The translations under genes and the position numbers were made by a program. A DNA stretch of 64,000 nt from Microbacter sp. GSS18 (GTDB lineage Bacteria > Actinomycetota > Actinomycetes > Actinomycetales > Microbacteriaceae): assembly GCA_029319145.1 (NCBI GenBank), contig CP119753.1, positions 2,418,001 through 2,482,000 of the forward strand, written 5' to 3'. The notes beneath the pieces are model-generated. The model worked only from the letters and a program-made list of their open reading frames with translations, made no database searches and was not told the DNA's origin. Positions 27,901-36,350 of the stretch are shown here, in pieces; position 1 is the first letter of the stretch, and every line of letters begins with the position of its first letter.

Positions 27901-28481
27901 ACGAGAGCGGCCTCGGCGACGACGAGAAGCTCTCGGACGGGCAGTACGCGTTCGTCTTCGCGTCGATCGCGTACACGGCCGCGGATGTCGCGATCGACCT
28001 CACCGACGGGAAGAAGCTCGAGAAGAACATCCTCGCGCTGGGGACCTACGGGGCCTTGGCGCTCGCCGAGATCGGCATCGGCTTCGGCCTGCAGGTGGAG
28101 CAGTACGGCGGGACCGCATTGTGGGACATCATGCAGGCCGCGCAGCTCATCCCACTGGCGATGATCATCGCTCCACTGGCGGTCCGGCCGAGCGACGCCA
28201 TCCCCGGGGAGACCACCGACTTCGAATACATCGCCGTCGTCATCCAGGGGTTCTACGCCGTGTTCACGTCGATCGCGTCCGGCATGGCGTACAGCAGCGG
28301 TGTCTCCGGGTTCGCGGGTGGACTCACCCTCGCGGGCAACCTGCTCACGTATGTCCCGCCGGCGTTCGCCTGGGCGCCGCTGGCGAACGAGGCGGTCGGG
28401 AGCGCGGTGCTCGCGGGCATCGACGGAGTCGGGGACCTCGGCTCGATGGCGACGACGATCGCCTCGTGGGGAACCGAGTGA
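24945..28481 (+). CDS. Large Tat-exported protein of unknown function with a beta-propeller
   Basis: 1178-residue protein that I do not recognise as a known family. A twin-arginine signal SRRTMLQ at residues 15-21, a hydrophobic stretch and an ARA-A site near 39 indicate folded export. Residues about 45-415 contain repeated PQQ-like beta-propeller strands, for example VIALDPATGFQLWAKDY and GVLYVGDSSGTFFAV. Residues about 445-545 look like a beta-sandwich. Residues about 640-900 are mainly amphipathic helices with an LFDW segment near 745. From about 905 onward several long hydrophobic stretches suggest membrane insertion. The GTG at 24945 has AGGGAG upstream; ATG 24918 is an in-frame alternative. 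It has its own promoter and is flanked by GH51 and a LacI gene. A role in polysaccharide use is unproven. Confidence 0.7.
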   Translation: MTEKTREPAFDFVLSRRTMLQGTGLGLAGLAFAPDIARAATATVAQPEFLYKGDAGHDPSAVPALDGGSIIVVDTYDVNKTTGSSAYSLSVPDGERQWTYPIPDGPPIVGGFATPLVTAAGIFLASRTQVIALDPATGFQLWAKDYTVTETDGCPLVDLGTQIAFLAEGGALVVLEQEDGGEAWTLVLSSVAQPIDPDAPHGVPVGTSDGVCVVWGGHLFQVQFEGLVAHAHGIPGTVVPTLVPGLGELYYVTRHADGEKARVVALSTATWTETWSIEAASDIDYSVPTVANGVLYVGDSSGTFFAVTVGQSDVTGGAKSILWTASPGDDLSDGRIVISDGFAYVAGQASSGAKIIAIPLSPSTAGSAHTPVRIDAGFTGAAIVGVDSSVCYFSKTDKSARIKIQGVNLAGLFAQFLTESQLMADHYAAASAAGDGATQRPTPSNPTYRTQVLCVHPNKSPRAGSTVKIWASERTTVTIGDRSHKIGPGDPLWTRTDGMGELSLTSVAGGLSAPALYMWAPFMQEHEAMVVYPDQDTLGAVASVSGQDLLNLSDFSGAKPIADAGYTSDKATDLATTLKNTMGDTTASLAAVQAGTSPSYIAFAGTASNLAFQSTVGPADRPYRQTSGAWYTDFDGAIATYHDGTPPAELMASFTKHRKNGFDRFIDNVVHGHRKIRRIIWTAEKDAKHLVKQIHDDAGDWYNLVVDTVEKAATVVAGIFKTVIDDIDKVVEAFCQLFDWANIVARSQKISTSITTAISTLQSGLKTQASDFTTWVSGNQNASTAQAIADTTNTTAGGQQDFGNPQAFYGMHGAKSYCSSRWASGKVSHGSDGASPSVGADALAALESHAASFKQHFESAISEIEPILRADAAKLDSELKETFHTLERLVSHPSQYADLALSELLQSVVDLAELLFTAVVLIAETVLDALVDLVDDVLGILGTALHIPVLTEVFEALVPNGEKLTCLNLASLLIAIPTEIVIATADESGLGDDEKLSDGQYAFVFASIAYTAADVAIDLTDGKKLEKNILALGTYGALALAEIGIGFGLQVEQYGGTALWDIMQAAQLIPLAMIIAPLAVRPSDAIPGETTDFEYIAVVIQGFYAVFTSIASGMAYSSGVSGFAGGLTLAGNLLTYVPPAFAWAPLANEAVGSAVLAGIDGVGDLGSMATTIASWGTE

Positions 28482-28656
28482 CCGCGGAGGACCGCAGGGC
28501 CACGCCGAGCGCGTGCTGCTCAGCGTGCACGAAGAGCGACAGGACCTGACACGCCCGCGGCGTTTCGGGCTCCGCGCCGCCACCGCTACGGTGGAGTCAC
28601 GTCCGGTGCATCCGAAGCTGCAGGCCGGACGCGAAGGCGGATCCTGGGGAGGGACC

Positions 28657-29667
28657 GTGCGGGCAAGCATCCGCGATGTCGCCATGGCGGCGGGAGTGTC
28701 GGTGGGGACGGTGTCCAACGTCCTGAACCGACCCGACGCCGTGAGCGCCGCCAAGGCCGAGCGCGTCATGAACGCGATCAACGATCTCGGCTACATTCGC
28801 AACGACGCGGCCCGCAAACTGCGCGCCGGTGTCAGCACCACCGTCGGATTCGTCGTTCTCAGCGGGCAGAACCCGTTCTTCAACGAGGTCGTCCGCGGCG
28901 CCGAGGACGAGGCATCGCAGCGCGGCATCGCGGTGCTGCTCGGCAACACCGACGAGGACGTCGCCCGCGAGCGGATGTACCTCGACCTCTTCGAGGAGCA
29001 GCAGGTCCGGGGCGTCCTCATCGCGCCGCACGGCGACGTGACGGCGCGCTTGAGAAGGCTGCGCGATCGCGGCATCCCCGCGGTGCTCGTCGATCGCTTC
29101 AGCGGCGACGGGCGGTTCTCGAGCGTGTCGGTCGACAACGTCGCGGGCGGCCGCGCCGCGGCCGCCCACCTCATCGAGACAGGGCGACGACGTCTGGCGT
29201 TCGTCGGCGGCCCGTTCGACCTGCACCAGGTGAGCGATCGGCTGGCCGGAGCGCGCGCGGCCGTCGACAACGCCTCGGAGCCGGTCTCGCTCGAAGTCAT
29301 CCCCACACAGGCGACGAGTGTCGAAGAGGGCGTCGCAGCGGGCCGGCGCATCCTCGCTCGGCCGCGGCGGGAATGGCCCGATGCGCTGTTCGCCGCGAAC
29401 GACCTCGTGGCGCTGGGACTCCTCCAGTCCCTCGTCGTGGGCGACCGGATGCTGGTCCCGCGCGAGATGGCGCTGATCGGGTTCGATGACATCGCCTTCG
29501 CGGCCGCGGCGGCCGTGCCGCTGTCGTCGCTGCGCCAGCCCAGTCGCATGATCGGCCGGACGGCGCTGCGCGTCCTGCTCGAAGAGGCCGCCGATCTCGA
29601 CAGCGTCCCCCGGCAGACCGTCTTCCAGCCGGAGATCGTCGTGCGCGCATCGACCTCGCCTGCCTGA
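28657..29667 (+). CDS. LacI family transcriptional regulator
   Basis: 336-residue regulator with HTH and hinge IRDVAMAAGVSVGTVSNVLN (about residues 5-24) and a sugar-sensing domain. It parallels the regulator at 9850 through most of its length, including the GIPAVLVD and FDDIAFAA regions. The GTG start has GGGGAGGG three bases upstream. It faces the secreted rhamnosidase gene, from which it is separated by a terminator. Its targets are not obvious; the palindromes upstream of 33270 or the sites near 9600 are candidates. A TACGGT hexamer at 28586-28591 may be its -10 box. Confidence 0.9.
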   Translation: MRASIRDVAMAAGVSVGTVSNVLNRPDAVSAAKAERVMNAINDLGYIRNDAARKLRAGVSTTVGFVVLSGQNPFFNEVVRGAEDEASQRGIAVLLGNTDEDVARERMYLDLFEEQQVRGVLIAPHGDVTARLRRLRDRGIPAVLVDRFSGDGRFSSVSVDNVAGGRAAAAHLIETGRRRLAFVGGPFDLHQVSDRLAGARAAVDNASEPVSLEVIPTQATSVEEGVAAGRRILARPRREWPDALFAANDLVALGLLQSLVVGDRMLVPREMALIGFDDIAFAAAAAVPLSSLRQPSRMIGRTALRVLLEEAADLDSVPRQTVFQPEIVVRASTSPA

Positions 29668-29682
29668 GCGTCGCCGCCCCGC

Positions 29683-29724
29683 CGCATCCGTCTCGCTGCT
29701 CCGCGCATCCGTCTCGCTGCTCCG
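29683..29724. repeat. Two tandem copies of a 21-bp unit
   Basis: The unit beginning CGCATCCGTCTCGCTGCTCC occurs twice head to tail (29683-29703 and 29704-29724) just after the LacI stop codon. It is noncoding and probably a replication-slippage product. Confidence 0.7.
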
Positions 29725-29737
29725 CGGCACATGAGAA

Positions 29738-29775
29738 GGGCGGGTGCGCCCGCGCTCACGCGATCGCACCCGCCC
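29738..29775. terminator. Bidirectional terminator between LacI and rhamnosidase genes
   Basis: An 11-bp GC stem, GGGCGGGTGCG (29738-29748) pairing with CGCACCCGCCC (29765-29775), lies between two convergent genes and can end both transcripts. Confidence 0.7.
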
Positions 29776-29802
29776 CGCGGCCATGCCGCTCAGGTCACAT
29801 CA

Positions 29803-32800
29803 TCACCGGTCGACCGGGATGCCACCCTCCTCTCTGAGCAGGGCCTGCAGCGCGGCGGCCATCTCTGCCAGCTCGGCCTTCGCCTCATCGGATGCCCGCG
29901 AGGAGTTGGCGTTCTCGATCTGGTTGAGGAACGACCGCAGCATGCTGTCGGCCACCTGCGCGTCACCCTCCGCCGAGGCCTCGAGGGCCTTGGCGAGGAA
30001 CGAGCTCAGGTTGTCGGCGAGCTGCTCGGACAGAGCACCGTCCTCGACGAAGGCCTGCACGGCCTCGTCGATCGCACCGTAGCCGTTCTCGGCGGCGACG
30101 AACGTGAACGTTCCCGCGCCGACCGAGTACACCGCGAACTCGCCCTCGATGCGCTCGAAGGTCGCACGGTTCGGGGTGAGCACGGCCTGGTCACCACCGG
30201 TGGGCACCCAGACCTCGGCCGAGGTGTTCGCCGGGACCTCGATCGTGAGCGTGAAGCTCTCGTCCGTCTTGTCCCAACGGGTGCTCGCCACGCCGCGAGG
30301 CGTCTCGAAGCTGCCCTCGACCCAGGTCAGGTCGCCGGCGGGCTGGGGCTTGAACACCAGCTCGTCGTAGCCGACCGATCCCGCGGCCCGGTCGATGCCG
30401 ACCAGTCCGGTCTGGAACCACTCGACGATCTGCGCCAGGATCATGTGGTTCTTCGAGCTGCCGCGCGACCACCGCTCGCCGATGGTGGTGAAGCCACCGG
30501 GGTTGGCGGTCGTCGACTCCATGAAGTACCCGTATCCGGGCTCGGTGTCGGTCTGCAGCGCGTCGAACAGCACGTCGCCGTAGCCGTTGTCGGTGAGCTG
30601 GCGGACCGTGGCGGCGAGGCCGATCGTGCCGGCGCTGAAGTGCGGACCGTCGTCCGGACCGAACGCCTTCACATCGTCGACGAGACGCTGCAGCACGCTG
30701 TCGCGGTACTCGTCGGGGACGAGCCCCGCGTCGAGCGCCAGCGCCTGCGCACCCTGGGTCGCCCCGTCGGTGCCGTCGTTGCCGTCGGCCGTGTAGTAGC
30801 CCAGCTCGGTGTTCAGGAACGCGTCGTTGTACGCGGTCTTGATCTCTTCGACCTTCTGCGCGAACGTCGCGGCGTCCTCATCGTGGCCGGTGAGCTCGGC
30901 CATCATGACCATCTTGGTCATCATGACGTAGTAGCCCCACGTGCCGGTGATGAAGCCCGAGGTCTGCTCGGCGGAGACCCAGTCGGCCAGTGCGCCCTCG
31001 ACGATGTCGCCGTCGGCCTTCTCGCGCTGGATGTAGTCGACGAAGTTGACCATCTGGTCGTAGTACCGCGCCATCGTCTCGGTGTCGCCGTAGTACTCGT
31101 ACAGGAAGGCCGGAACCAGGATGATGCCGTTGCCCCAGTTGATCTCGTCGCCGAACCGGCGCGTGTAGCCCCAGTCGTGGACGGGAGTCTTCAGGGCGAC
31201 GTTGCCGAACATGTACGAGTCGGCGATCGACTGACCCTCCACAAGGTGGTGCTGGGTCGTGCGCATGTACGCGTCGAACTCGAAGAACCGGTGGAAGCCG
31301 TCCATCGGCATCGTGTAGTCCGCCGGGTACGACTGCTTCTCACGACCAGGGCAGTCGGTGAACGTCGAGAAGATCTGCGAGGCCATCGAGTAGTACGCCA
31401 TCTTGTTGATGCGGTTGATGCGCTCGTTCGACGAGTCGAAGGTCCCGACGTCCGGCGTCGCCGCCATGAGGCGGATGCCGGTGATGATGTCCGCCGACGG
31501 CTCGTAGCCGGCCGGAAGACCCTCGATCTGCACCCACTGCATGCCGAAGTAGTTGAACATCGGCGTGCGCGACTCGCCACCGTCGAGCCCGGCGGTGATG
31601 TAGGAGTTGAACAGGTCGCGTCCTCGTCCACCCGGGCCGAGCGAGCCCTGGTTCACCGTGCCATCCTCGTTGAGGCTCTCCGCCGGCTTGACCTTCACGA
31701 TCGTGCCCTCGGGCAGTTCGGGGAGATCCAGCTGCGCGAACCCGGCGAAGTTCTGACCGAAGTCGAAGACCCACACGCCGTCGGCGGGGTTGGTGATCGA
31801 CTGCGGCGTGAACCGCTCGGCCTCGTAGATGCCCTCGCCTTCGCGCGCGATCAGCTTGGTCGCGAGGTTCGGCGGCGGCGCGATGCCGGCCGAGGTCCAG
31901 TTGACGCTCGATCCGTCGCGGCGCTCGGCGGCGTCGGTCAGGTCGGCGCCCGGCTCGTTCCAGCCCACCTGCTCGCGGCGGGCGTCGTAGTCCTCACCGG
32001 AGTACCAAGCGTCGGTGACCAGCGCGCTCGACGCTGCGCGCCACGAGCGGTCGGTCACGATGACGTCGCTCGAGCCGTCGGTGTACGTCACCTCGAGGCG
32101 GCCGATCATCCGCGGCGTCACGGCCGCGCCCGCGCTGGGGTCGGTCTCGGCGATGTTGTTGCCCGATGCGGTCACGAGCGCGCCCTCGGGGTGCGCCGCG
32201 TCCAGACCAGGCTCGAACGAGATGCCCGTCCCGTCCACGCCGGGGTCTCCGATCTCGGTGATCACCCGCAGCTCGAGGTCGTCCCCGCCGTCGCCGGTGT
32301 CGATGTTGATCGTTCCGCCGACGTGGTAGTTCGAGGTGCTCGAGAGCTTGACGTTGGTGGCGCCGGCCTCGACCGGGGCCACGAGCTCGCCGCTGCCCTT
32401 GATCTGGCTCTGCCACCATGCGTACGGCGACGTCCGGCCGACCTCTTCGTTGTGGATCGAACGGCGCACGTACGCCGTGCCGTTGCCGAGCTCCACGCCG
32501 AGCGCGTTCTCACCCTCGACCAGCTCCGACGTGATGTCGTACGCGCGGTACTCGGTGGACAGCTGGTAGTTCGTGTTGCCGGGAGCGAGGTGCTCCTCGG
32601 TGATGCTCTGCCCGTTCACCGTGGCGTAGTGCAGACCCGCACCCGACACGAAGAAGGTGGCCTTGTCGACCTCCTTGCCCGGCGCGAGCTCGAACTGGCG
32701 CGCGAACATCGGCAGTGGGTCGGACTCTGTCCGGCCCGCCTGCTCGATCCACTGCGCGTCGCCCCAGTCGTCCTGAAGCAGCAGGCCCACCGTGAAGGTC

Positions 32801-33270
32801 GACGGGTCGCTCCACTCCGAGGGGTTGCCCAGGGCGTCCCACACGCGCACGCGCCACGCGACGGTGTCGCGCGACTCGAGCGCCTCGGCGCCGCCGTAGA
32901 CCACGTTGAGCTGCTGCGAGGACTCGACCTTGCCGGTGTCCCACAGCAGATCGCCGGACTCGAGCGCGGCCACAGTAGCGGCCGCCTCGATCTCGTAGCC
33001 GGTCTGCGCGTCGAGCGCGCACGTGCCGCGCACCGAGCCGTCGAAGCACGGGTTGCCCGGCTCCTCCTCGGCCGACATCGACCAGCCGAACAGCGGTCGG
33101 GAGCTGCCGAGGTCGATCGGCTGATCCTCGCGGCCGTTGACGCTGAGGCCGCCGACGTCGACGGTGAAGCGCTCGGCCGGCGGAGCCGCCGACGCGGCGG
33201 TCGCCCCGAGCGGTGCGGCGAGGGCGACGACACCCGTCGTGACGAGCGTCGCCTTGAGCAGATTCCTCAT
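29803..33270 (-). CDS. Secreted GH78 alpha-L-rhamnosidase with C-terminal helical tail
   Basis: 1155-residue exported enzyme. The signal peptide covers about residues 1-33 (ATAASAAPP). N-terminal beta domains are followed by the (alpha/alpha)6 catalytic barrel. DCPGREKQSYPADY near residue 638 holds the predicted general acid glutamate, and TTIGERW with the nearby SKNH is the second conserved acidic region. GH78 enzymes remove terminal alpha-L-rhamnose. Two oddities: an extra Gly/Asp-rich beta segment of about 85 residues (about 295-380) and a helical tail (about 1065-1155) resembling the FIMAH type found on actinobacterial secreted enzymes. ATG 33270 has only a weak ribosome site; a further in-frame ATG at 33342 would precede the signal by 24 residues and looks less likely. 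Confidence 0.88.
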   Translation of the reverse strand: MRNLLKATLVTTGVVALAAPLGATAASAAPPAERFTVDVGGLSVNGREDQPIDLGSSRPLFGWSMSAEEEPGNPCFDGSVRGTCALDAQTGYEIEAAATVAALESGDLLWDTGKVESSQQLNVVYGGAEALESRDTVAWRVRVWDALGNPSEWSDPSTFTVGLLLQDDWGDAQWIEQAGRTESDPLPMFARQFELAPGKEVDKATFFVSGAGLHYATVNGQSITEEHLAPGNTNYQLSTEYRAYDITSELVEGENALGVELGNGTAYVRRSIHNEEVGRTSPYAWWQSQIKGSGELVAPVEAGATNVKLSSTSNYHVGGTINIDTGDGGDDLELRVITEIGDPGVDGTGISFEPGLDAAHPEGALVTASGNNIAETDPSAGAAVTPRMIGRLEVTYTDGSSDVIVTDRSWRAASSALVTDAWYSGEDYDARREQVGWNEPGADLTDAAERRDGSSVNWTSAGIAPPPNLATKLIAREGEGIYEAERFTPQSITNPADGVWVFDFGQNFAGFAQLDLPELPEGTIVKVKPAESLNEDGTVNQGSLGPGGRGRDLFNSYITAGLDGGESRTPMFNYFGMQWVQIEGLPAGYEPSADIITGIRLMAATPDVGTFDSSNERINRINKMAYYSMASQIFSTFTDCPGREKQSYPADYTMPMDGFHRFFEFDAYMRTTQHHLVEGQSIADSYMFGNVALKTPVHDWGYTRRFGDEINWGNGIILVPAFLYEYYGDTETMARYYDQMVNFVDYIQREKADGDIVEGALADWVSAEQTSGFITGTWGYYVMMTKMVMMAELTGHDEDAATFAQKVEEIKTAYNDAFLNTELGYYTADGNDGTDGATQGAQALALDAGLVPDEYRDSVLQRLVDDVKAFGPDDGPHFSAGTIGLAATVRQLTDNGYGDVLFDALQTDTEPGYGYFMESTTANPGGFTTIGERWSRGSSKNHMILAQIVEWFQTGLVGIDRAAGSVGYDELVFKPQPAGDLTWVEGSFETPRGVASTRWDKTDESFTLTIEVPANTSAEVWVPTGGDQAVLTPNRATFERIEGEFAVYSVGAGTFTFVAAENGYGAIDEAVQAFVEDGALSEQLADNLSSFLAKALEASAEGDAQVADSMLRSFLNQIENANSSRASDEAKAELAEMAAALQALLREEGGIPVDR

Positions 33271-33814
33271 CGTGAGATCACCGCCTCTCGAGATGGTCGG
33301 CACGCTCTGAGACGTCGCATCGGGGACGCGACTGCCGGGCATGTCAGATTCATGTCTCGCACTCCTTCGTGGATTGATCGGCTGATCCCTGAACTGCTCT
33401 GAATCTGAATTGAATGGATTCAGAACACCTCGGGGATCACCCTGACGAACGGCTGGGAATTAGTCAAGAATTTTCTATGTGAACGCAAGCGAGCCGAGCC
33501 GCTTGTGTCGATGTTCCCCGCCAGCGGCAGAAGAAGTCCGCTTTTCGATATATACCTCTCGATGATCTGGATTGAACGCTTGTTCAGCCAGCTTTGAACA
33601 CTCAATATGGCTGCGCCTCCTACAACGAGCGAAAGCCCCCCTGATCGCGCGTTTCCCGCACCACGCACACCCCGGTGCAGCGGGCGTGTCGCAGATCAGC
33701 GCTTGCGCACCCGACCCGCTCCGTGGCACCCTGGTGGAAAGCGTTTACCCGCTACGACTTCCGGCTCCGCCGCGACGGTGACGTCCGGCGAACCTCGACA
33801 GAGAGAAGGACCTC
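33271..33814. promoter_or_regulatory. AT-richer divergent control region with three inverted repeats
   Basis: 544 bases without a convincing gene, clearly less GC-rich than the surroundings. It holds three inverted repeats: TCTGAATC/GATTCAGA (33398-33405 and 33417-33424), CAAGCG/CGCTTG (33486-33491 and 33500-33505), and TGAACGCTTGTTCA (33573-33586). A LacI-type GGAAAGCGTTTACC (33736-33749) precedes the Gfo operon by 65 bases. Confidence 0.6.
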
Positions 33815-35014
33815 ATGACCGACACGACCCTCGCCTCGGCGCCGGCCGAGGCGGACACCCCGCAGGTCCGCGAGATCGGCATCATCATGAACGGCGTCTC
33901 GGGCCGCATGGGATACCGCCAGCACCTGGTGCGGTCGATCCTCGCGATCCGCGACCAGGGTGGCATCGAGCTCGCCGACGGCTCGAAGGTGACGGTCAAG
34001 CCGCTGCTGGTGGGACGCAGCGCCCCCAAGCTCGCCGAGATCGCCTCGACGCACGGCATCGAGGACTACACCACCGATCTCGACGCCGCCCTCGCCGATC
34101 CGCGCTGGGAGATCTACGCCGACTTCCTGGTCACCAAGGCCCGCGCGACGGCCCTGCGCAAGGCGATCGCGGCCGGCAAGACGATCTACACCGAGAAGCC
34201 CACCGCCGAGACCGTCGACGAGGCCGTCGAGCTGGCCAAGCTCGCCCAGGCCGCGGGCGTGAAGACCGGCGTGGTCCACGACAAGCTCTACCTGCCGGGC
34301 CTGCAGAAGCTCAAGCGCCTCATCGACTCGGGCTTCTTCGGCCGCATCCTGTCGGTGCGCGGCGAGTTCGGCTACTGGGTCTTCGAGGGCGATTGGCAGC
34401 CCGCCCAGCGCCCCAGCTGGAACTACCGCGCCGAGGACGGCGGCGGGATCATCGTCGACATGTTCCCGCACTGGAACTACGTGATGGAGAACCTCTTCGG
34501 CGACGTCAAGAGCGTCTACGCGCAGGCCGCCACCCACATCCCCACCCGCTGGGACGAGAAGGGCGAGCCCTACACCGCCACCGCCGAGGACGCCGCGTAC
34601 GGCATCTTCGAGCTCGACGGCGGCATCGTCGCCCAGATCAACTCGTCGTGGACCGTGCGTGTCAATCGCGACGAGCTCGTCGAGTTCCACGTCGACGGGA
34701 CGCACGGCTCGGCCGTCGTGGGTCTGTTCGGCGCCAAGATCCAGCACCGCAATGCCACCCCCAAGCCGGTGTGGAACCCCGACCTCGCCGACGACCACGA
34801 CTACGACGCCGACTGGGCTGCCGTCCCCACCAACGACGTGTTCCAGAACGGCTTCCGCCAGCAGTGGGAGGAGTTCCTCGAGTCGTACGTGCTGGGCACC
34901 GAGTACGAGTTCGACCTGCTCTCGGGCGCGCGCGGCGTGCTGCTGGCCGAGGCCGGCCTGCAGTCCGACCGCGAGGGCCGCAAGGTCGAGCTGCCCGCAC
35001 TGTCCCTGGACTGA
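33815..35014 (+). CDS. Gfo/Idh/MocA family oxidoreductase
   Basis: 399-residue NAD(P)-dependent oxidoreductase. The nucleotide-binding loop is unusual for the family, MNGVSGRMGYRQH near residue 27, and the conserved lysine lies in YTEKPTAE near residue 126. The C-terminal domain has a GGGIIVDMFPHWNY segment. GAGAGAAGG precedes the ATG. It opens the operon with DUF993 (5 bases further) and the isomerase-like gene, under a LacI-type operator. It differs clearly from the other oxidoreductases of the window, so it likely acts on another compound. The substrate is unknown. Confidence 0.85.
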   Translation: MTDTTLASAPAEADTPQVREIGIIMNGVSGRMGYRQHLVRSILAIRDQGGIELADGSKVTVKPLLVGRSAPKLAEIASTHGIEDYTTDLDAALADPRWEIYADFLVTKARATALRKAIAAGKTIYTEKPTAETVDEAVELAKLAQAAGVKTGVVHDKLYLPGLQKLKRLIDSGFFGRILSVRGEFGYWVFEGDWQPAQRPSWNYRAEDGGGIIVDMFPHWNYVMENLFGDVKSVYAQAATHIPTRWDEKGEPYTATAEDAAYGIFELDGGIVAQINSSWTVRVNRDELVEFHVDGTHGSAVVGLFGAKIQHRNATPKPVWNPDLADDHDYDADWAAVPTNDVFQNGFRQQWEEFLESYVLGTEYEFDLLSGARGVLLAEAGLQSDREGRKVELPALSLD

Positions 35015-35019
35015 CGACG

Positions 35020-36237
35020 ATGAGCCACCTCACGCTGCTGTCAGCCGAGGGGGCGACCGCACGGGTCGCCCTCGCCGACGCCCCCGGGTACACGAAGCCG
35101 CAAGGCCCCCTGCGCAGTCGCGTCGCGTACGCGGCTGCGCACGTGGTCCCGAAGATCCACGCCGACAACACCCCCGGGCAGCCCGCCGAGGTCGACTGGG
35201 ATGCGACCCTCGACTTCCGTCGCGCGGTGTACTCGTGGGGCCTCGGCGTCGCCGACGCCATGGACACGGCCCAGCGGAACATGGGTCTTGATGCCGCGGC
35301 CACGCGCGACCTCATCGCGCGCTCGGCCCAGGTCGCCCGCGAAGAGGGCGGATCGGTGGTCGTCGGGGTCAACACCGACCACGTCGACGACGAGCACATC
35401 TCGCTCGACCAGGTCATCGACGCCTACAAGCAGCAGCTGCACTTCACCGAGGAGCAGGGTGCGGGACCGGTCCTGATGGCATCCCGTCATCTGGCCCGCG
35501 TCGCGGCATCCGCCGACGACTACCGGCACGTGTACCGCGAGGTGCTGCAGTCCGCGACGGTCCCGGTCGTCCTCCACTGGCTCGGCACGGCGTTCGACCC
35601 GGTGCTCGCGGGCTACTTCGGCGCCGACGACTGGCAGACGGCATCCGAGGTCCTGCTCGACATCATCGGCGAGAACGCCGACAGGATCGCGGGCGTGAAG
35701 ATGAGCCTGCTGGATGCGGCATCCGAGGTCTCGGTGCGCGAGCGCCTGCCCGAGGGCGTGCGCATGTTCACCGGCGACGACTTCAACTACGTCGGCCTCA
35801 TCGGCGGGCAGGACGTGCCGCAGGCGCGCCAGCCCGAGCGCAGCCCCGACAGCCCGCGTCAGCACTCCGACGCGCTGCTGGGCGCCTTCGCGGCGATCAC
35901 GCCGGTCGCGTCTGCGGCGATCCAGGCGCTCGATGCCGACGACCCCGACCGCTACTTCGAGATCCTGGACCCCACCGAGGAGCTCAGCCGCCAGATCTTC
36001 GCCGCGCCGACGTTCTACTACAAGACCGGCGTCGCGTTCCTGTCGTGGCTGAACGGCCACCAGCGCGCCTTCCAGATGGTCGGAGGCCTGCACTCGGCCC
36101 GCTCGCTGCCCCACCTGTCCCGCATCGTCGAACTCGCCAACGCCTCGGGCGCCCTCGAGAACCCCGAACTCGCGGCCATCCGCTGGCACGGCATGCTGCG
36201 CCTGAACGGCATCGACGTCCCCGGGGTCATCGCATGA
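35020..36237 (+). CDS. DUF993 protein, dihydrodipicolinate synthase-like
   Basis: 405-residue protein of the DUF993 family, described in databases as related to dihydrodipicolinate synthase-type TIM-barrel lyases. No signal peptide is present. Conserved-looking stretches are VGVNTDHVDDEHISLD near residue 115, VVLHWLGTAFDP near residue 185 and GVKMSLLDAASE near residue 227, whose lysine could be a Schiff-base residue by analogy. The ATG lies 5 bases after the oxidoreductase stop. A micro-ORF overlaps its stop codon (ATGA). Between an oxidoreductase and an isomerase-like protein, an aldol cleavage of a keto-sugar acid is plausible but unproven. Confidence 0.75.
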   Translation: MSHLTLLSAEGATARVALADAPGYTKPQGPLRSRVAYAAAHVVPKIHADNTPGQPAEVDWDATLDFRRAVYSWGLGVADAMDTAQRNMGLDAAATRDLIARSAQVAREEGGSVVVGVNTDHVDDEHISLDQVIDAYKQQLHFTEEQGAGPVLMASRHLARVAASADDYRHVYREVLQSATVPVVLHWLGTAFDPVLAGYFGADDWQTASEVLLDIIGENADRIAGVKMSLLDAASEVSVRERLPEGVRMFTGDDFNYVGLIGGQDVPQARQPERSPDSPRQHSDALLGAFAAITPVASAAIQALDADDPDRYFEILDPTEELSRQIFAAPTFYYKTGVAFLSWLNGHQRAFQMVGGLHSARSLPHLSRIVELANASGALENPELAAIRWHGMLRLNGIDVPGVIA

Positions 36238-36350
36238 GCGAGCGCCCGGCTCCCCCAGCATCCGCGTCCCACTTCTGGCCGCTCGCGCCCGCGCCGGGCG
36301 GCCAGAAGTGGGACACCCTCAGCGCCACCACCGGCGGGGCCCGCCGATGA
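36234..36350 (+). CDS. Possible 38-residue micro-ORF carrying the palindromic repeat
   Basis: Begins with ATG overlapping the DUF993 stop and ends with TGA overlapping the next ATG. The product includes SHFWP and GQKWD, both encoded by arms of the palindrome at 36266-36314. No domain is recognisable. It may be a real coupling peptide or only an open frame kept by chance through the repeat. Confidence 0.3.
   Translation: MSERPAPPASASHFWPLAPAPGGQKWDTLSATTGGARR
36266..36314. repeat. Palindromic repeat, copy 1
   Basis: GTCCCACTTCTGGCCG (36266-36281) and its exact reverse complement (36299-36314) flank a 17-base GC loop. Three further copies lie at 36397, 45991 and 46085. Confidence 0.85.

Noticed and set aside
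29731..33402. Long plus-strand frame opposite the rhamnosidase
   Set aside because: Low-complexity composition with no domain, while the opposite strand has a signal peptide and GH78 motifs.
33420..33668. 82-residue frame in the AT-rich control region
   Set aside because: No ribosome site, no homology I recognise, and it overlaps inverted repeats and probable promoters.
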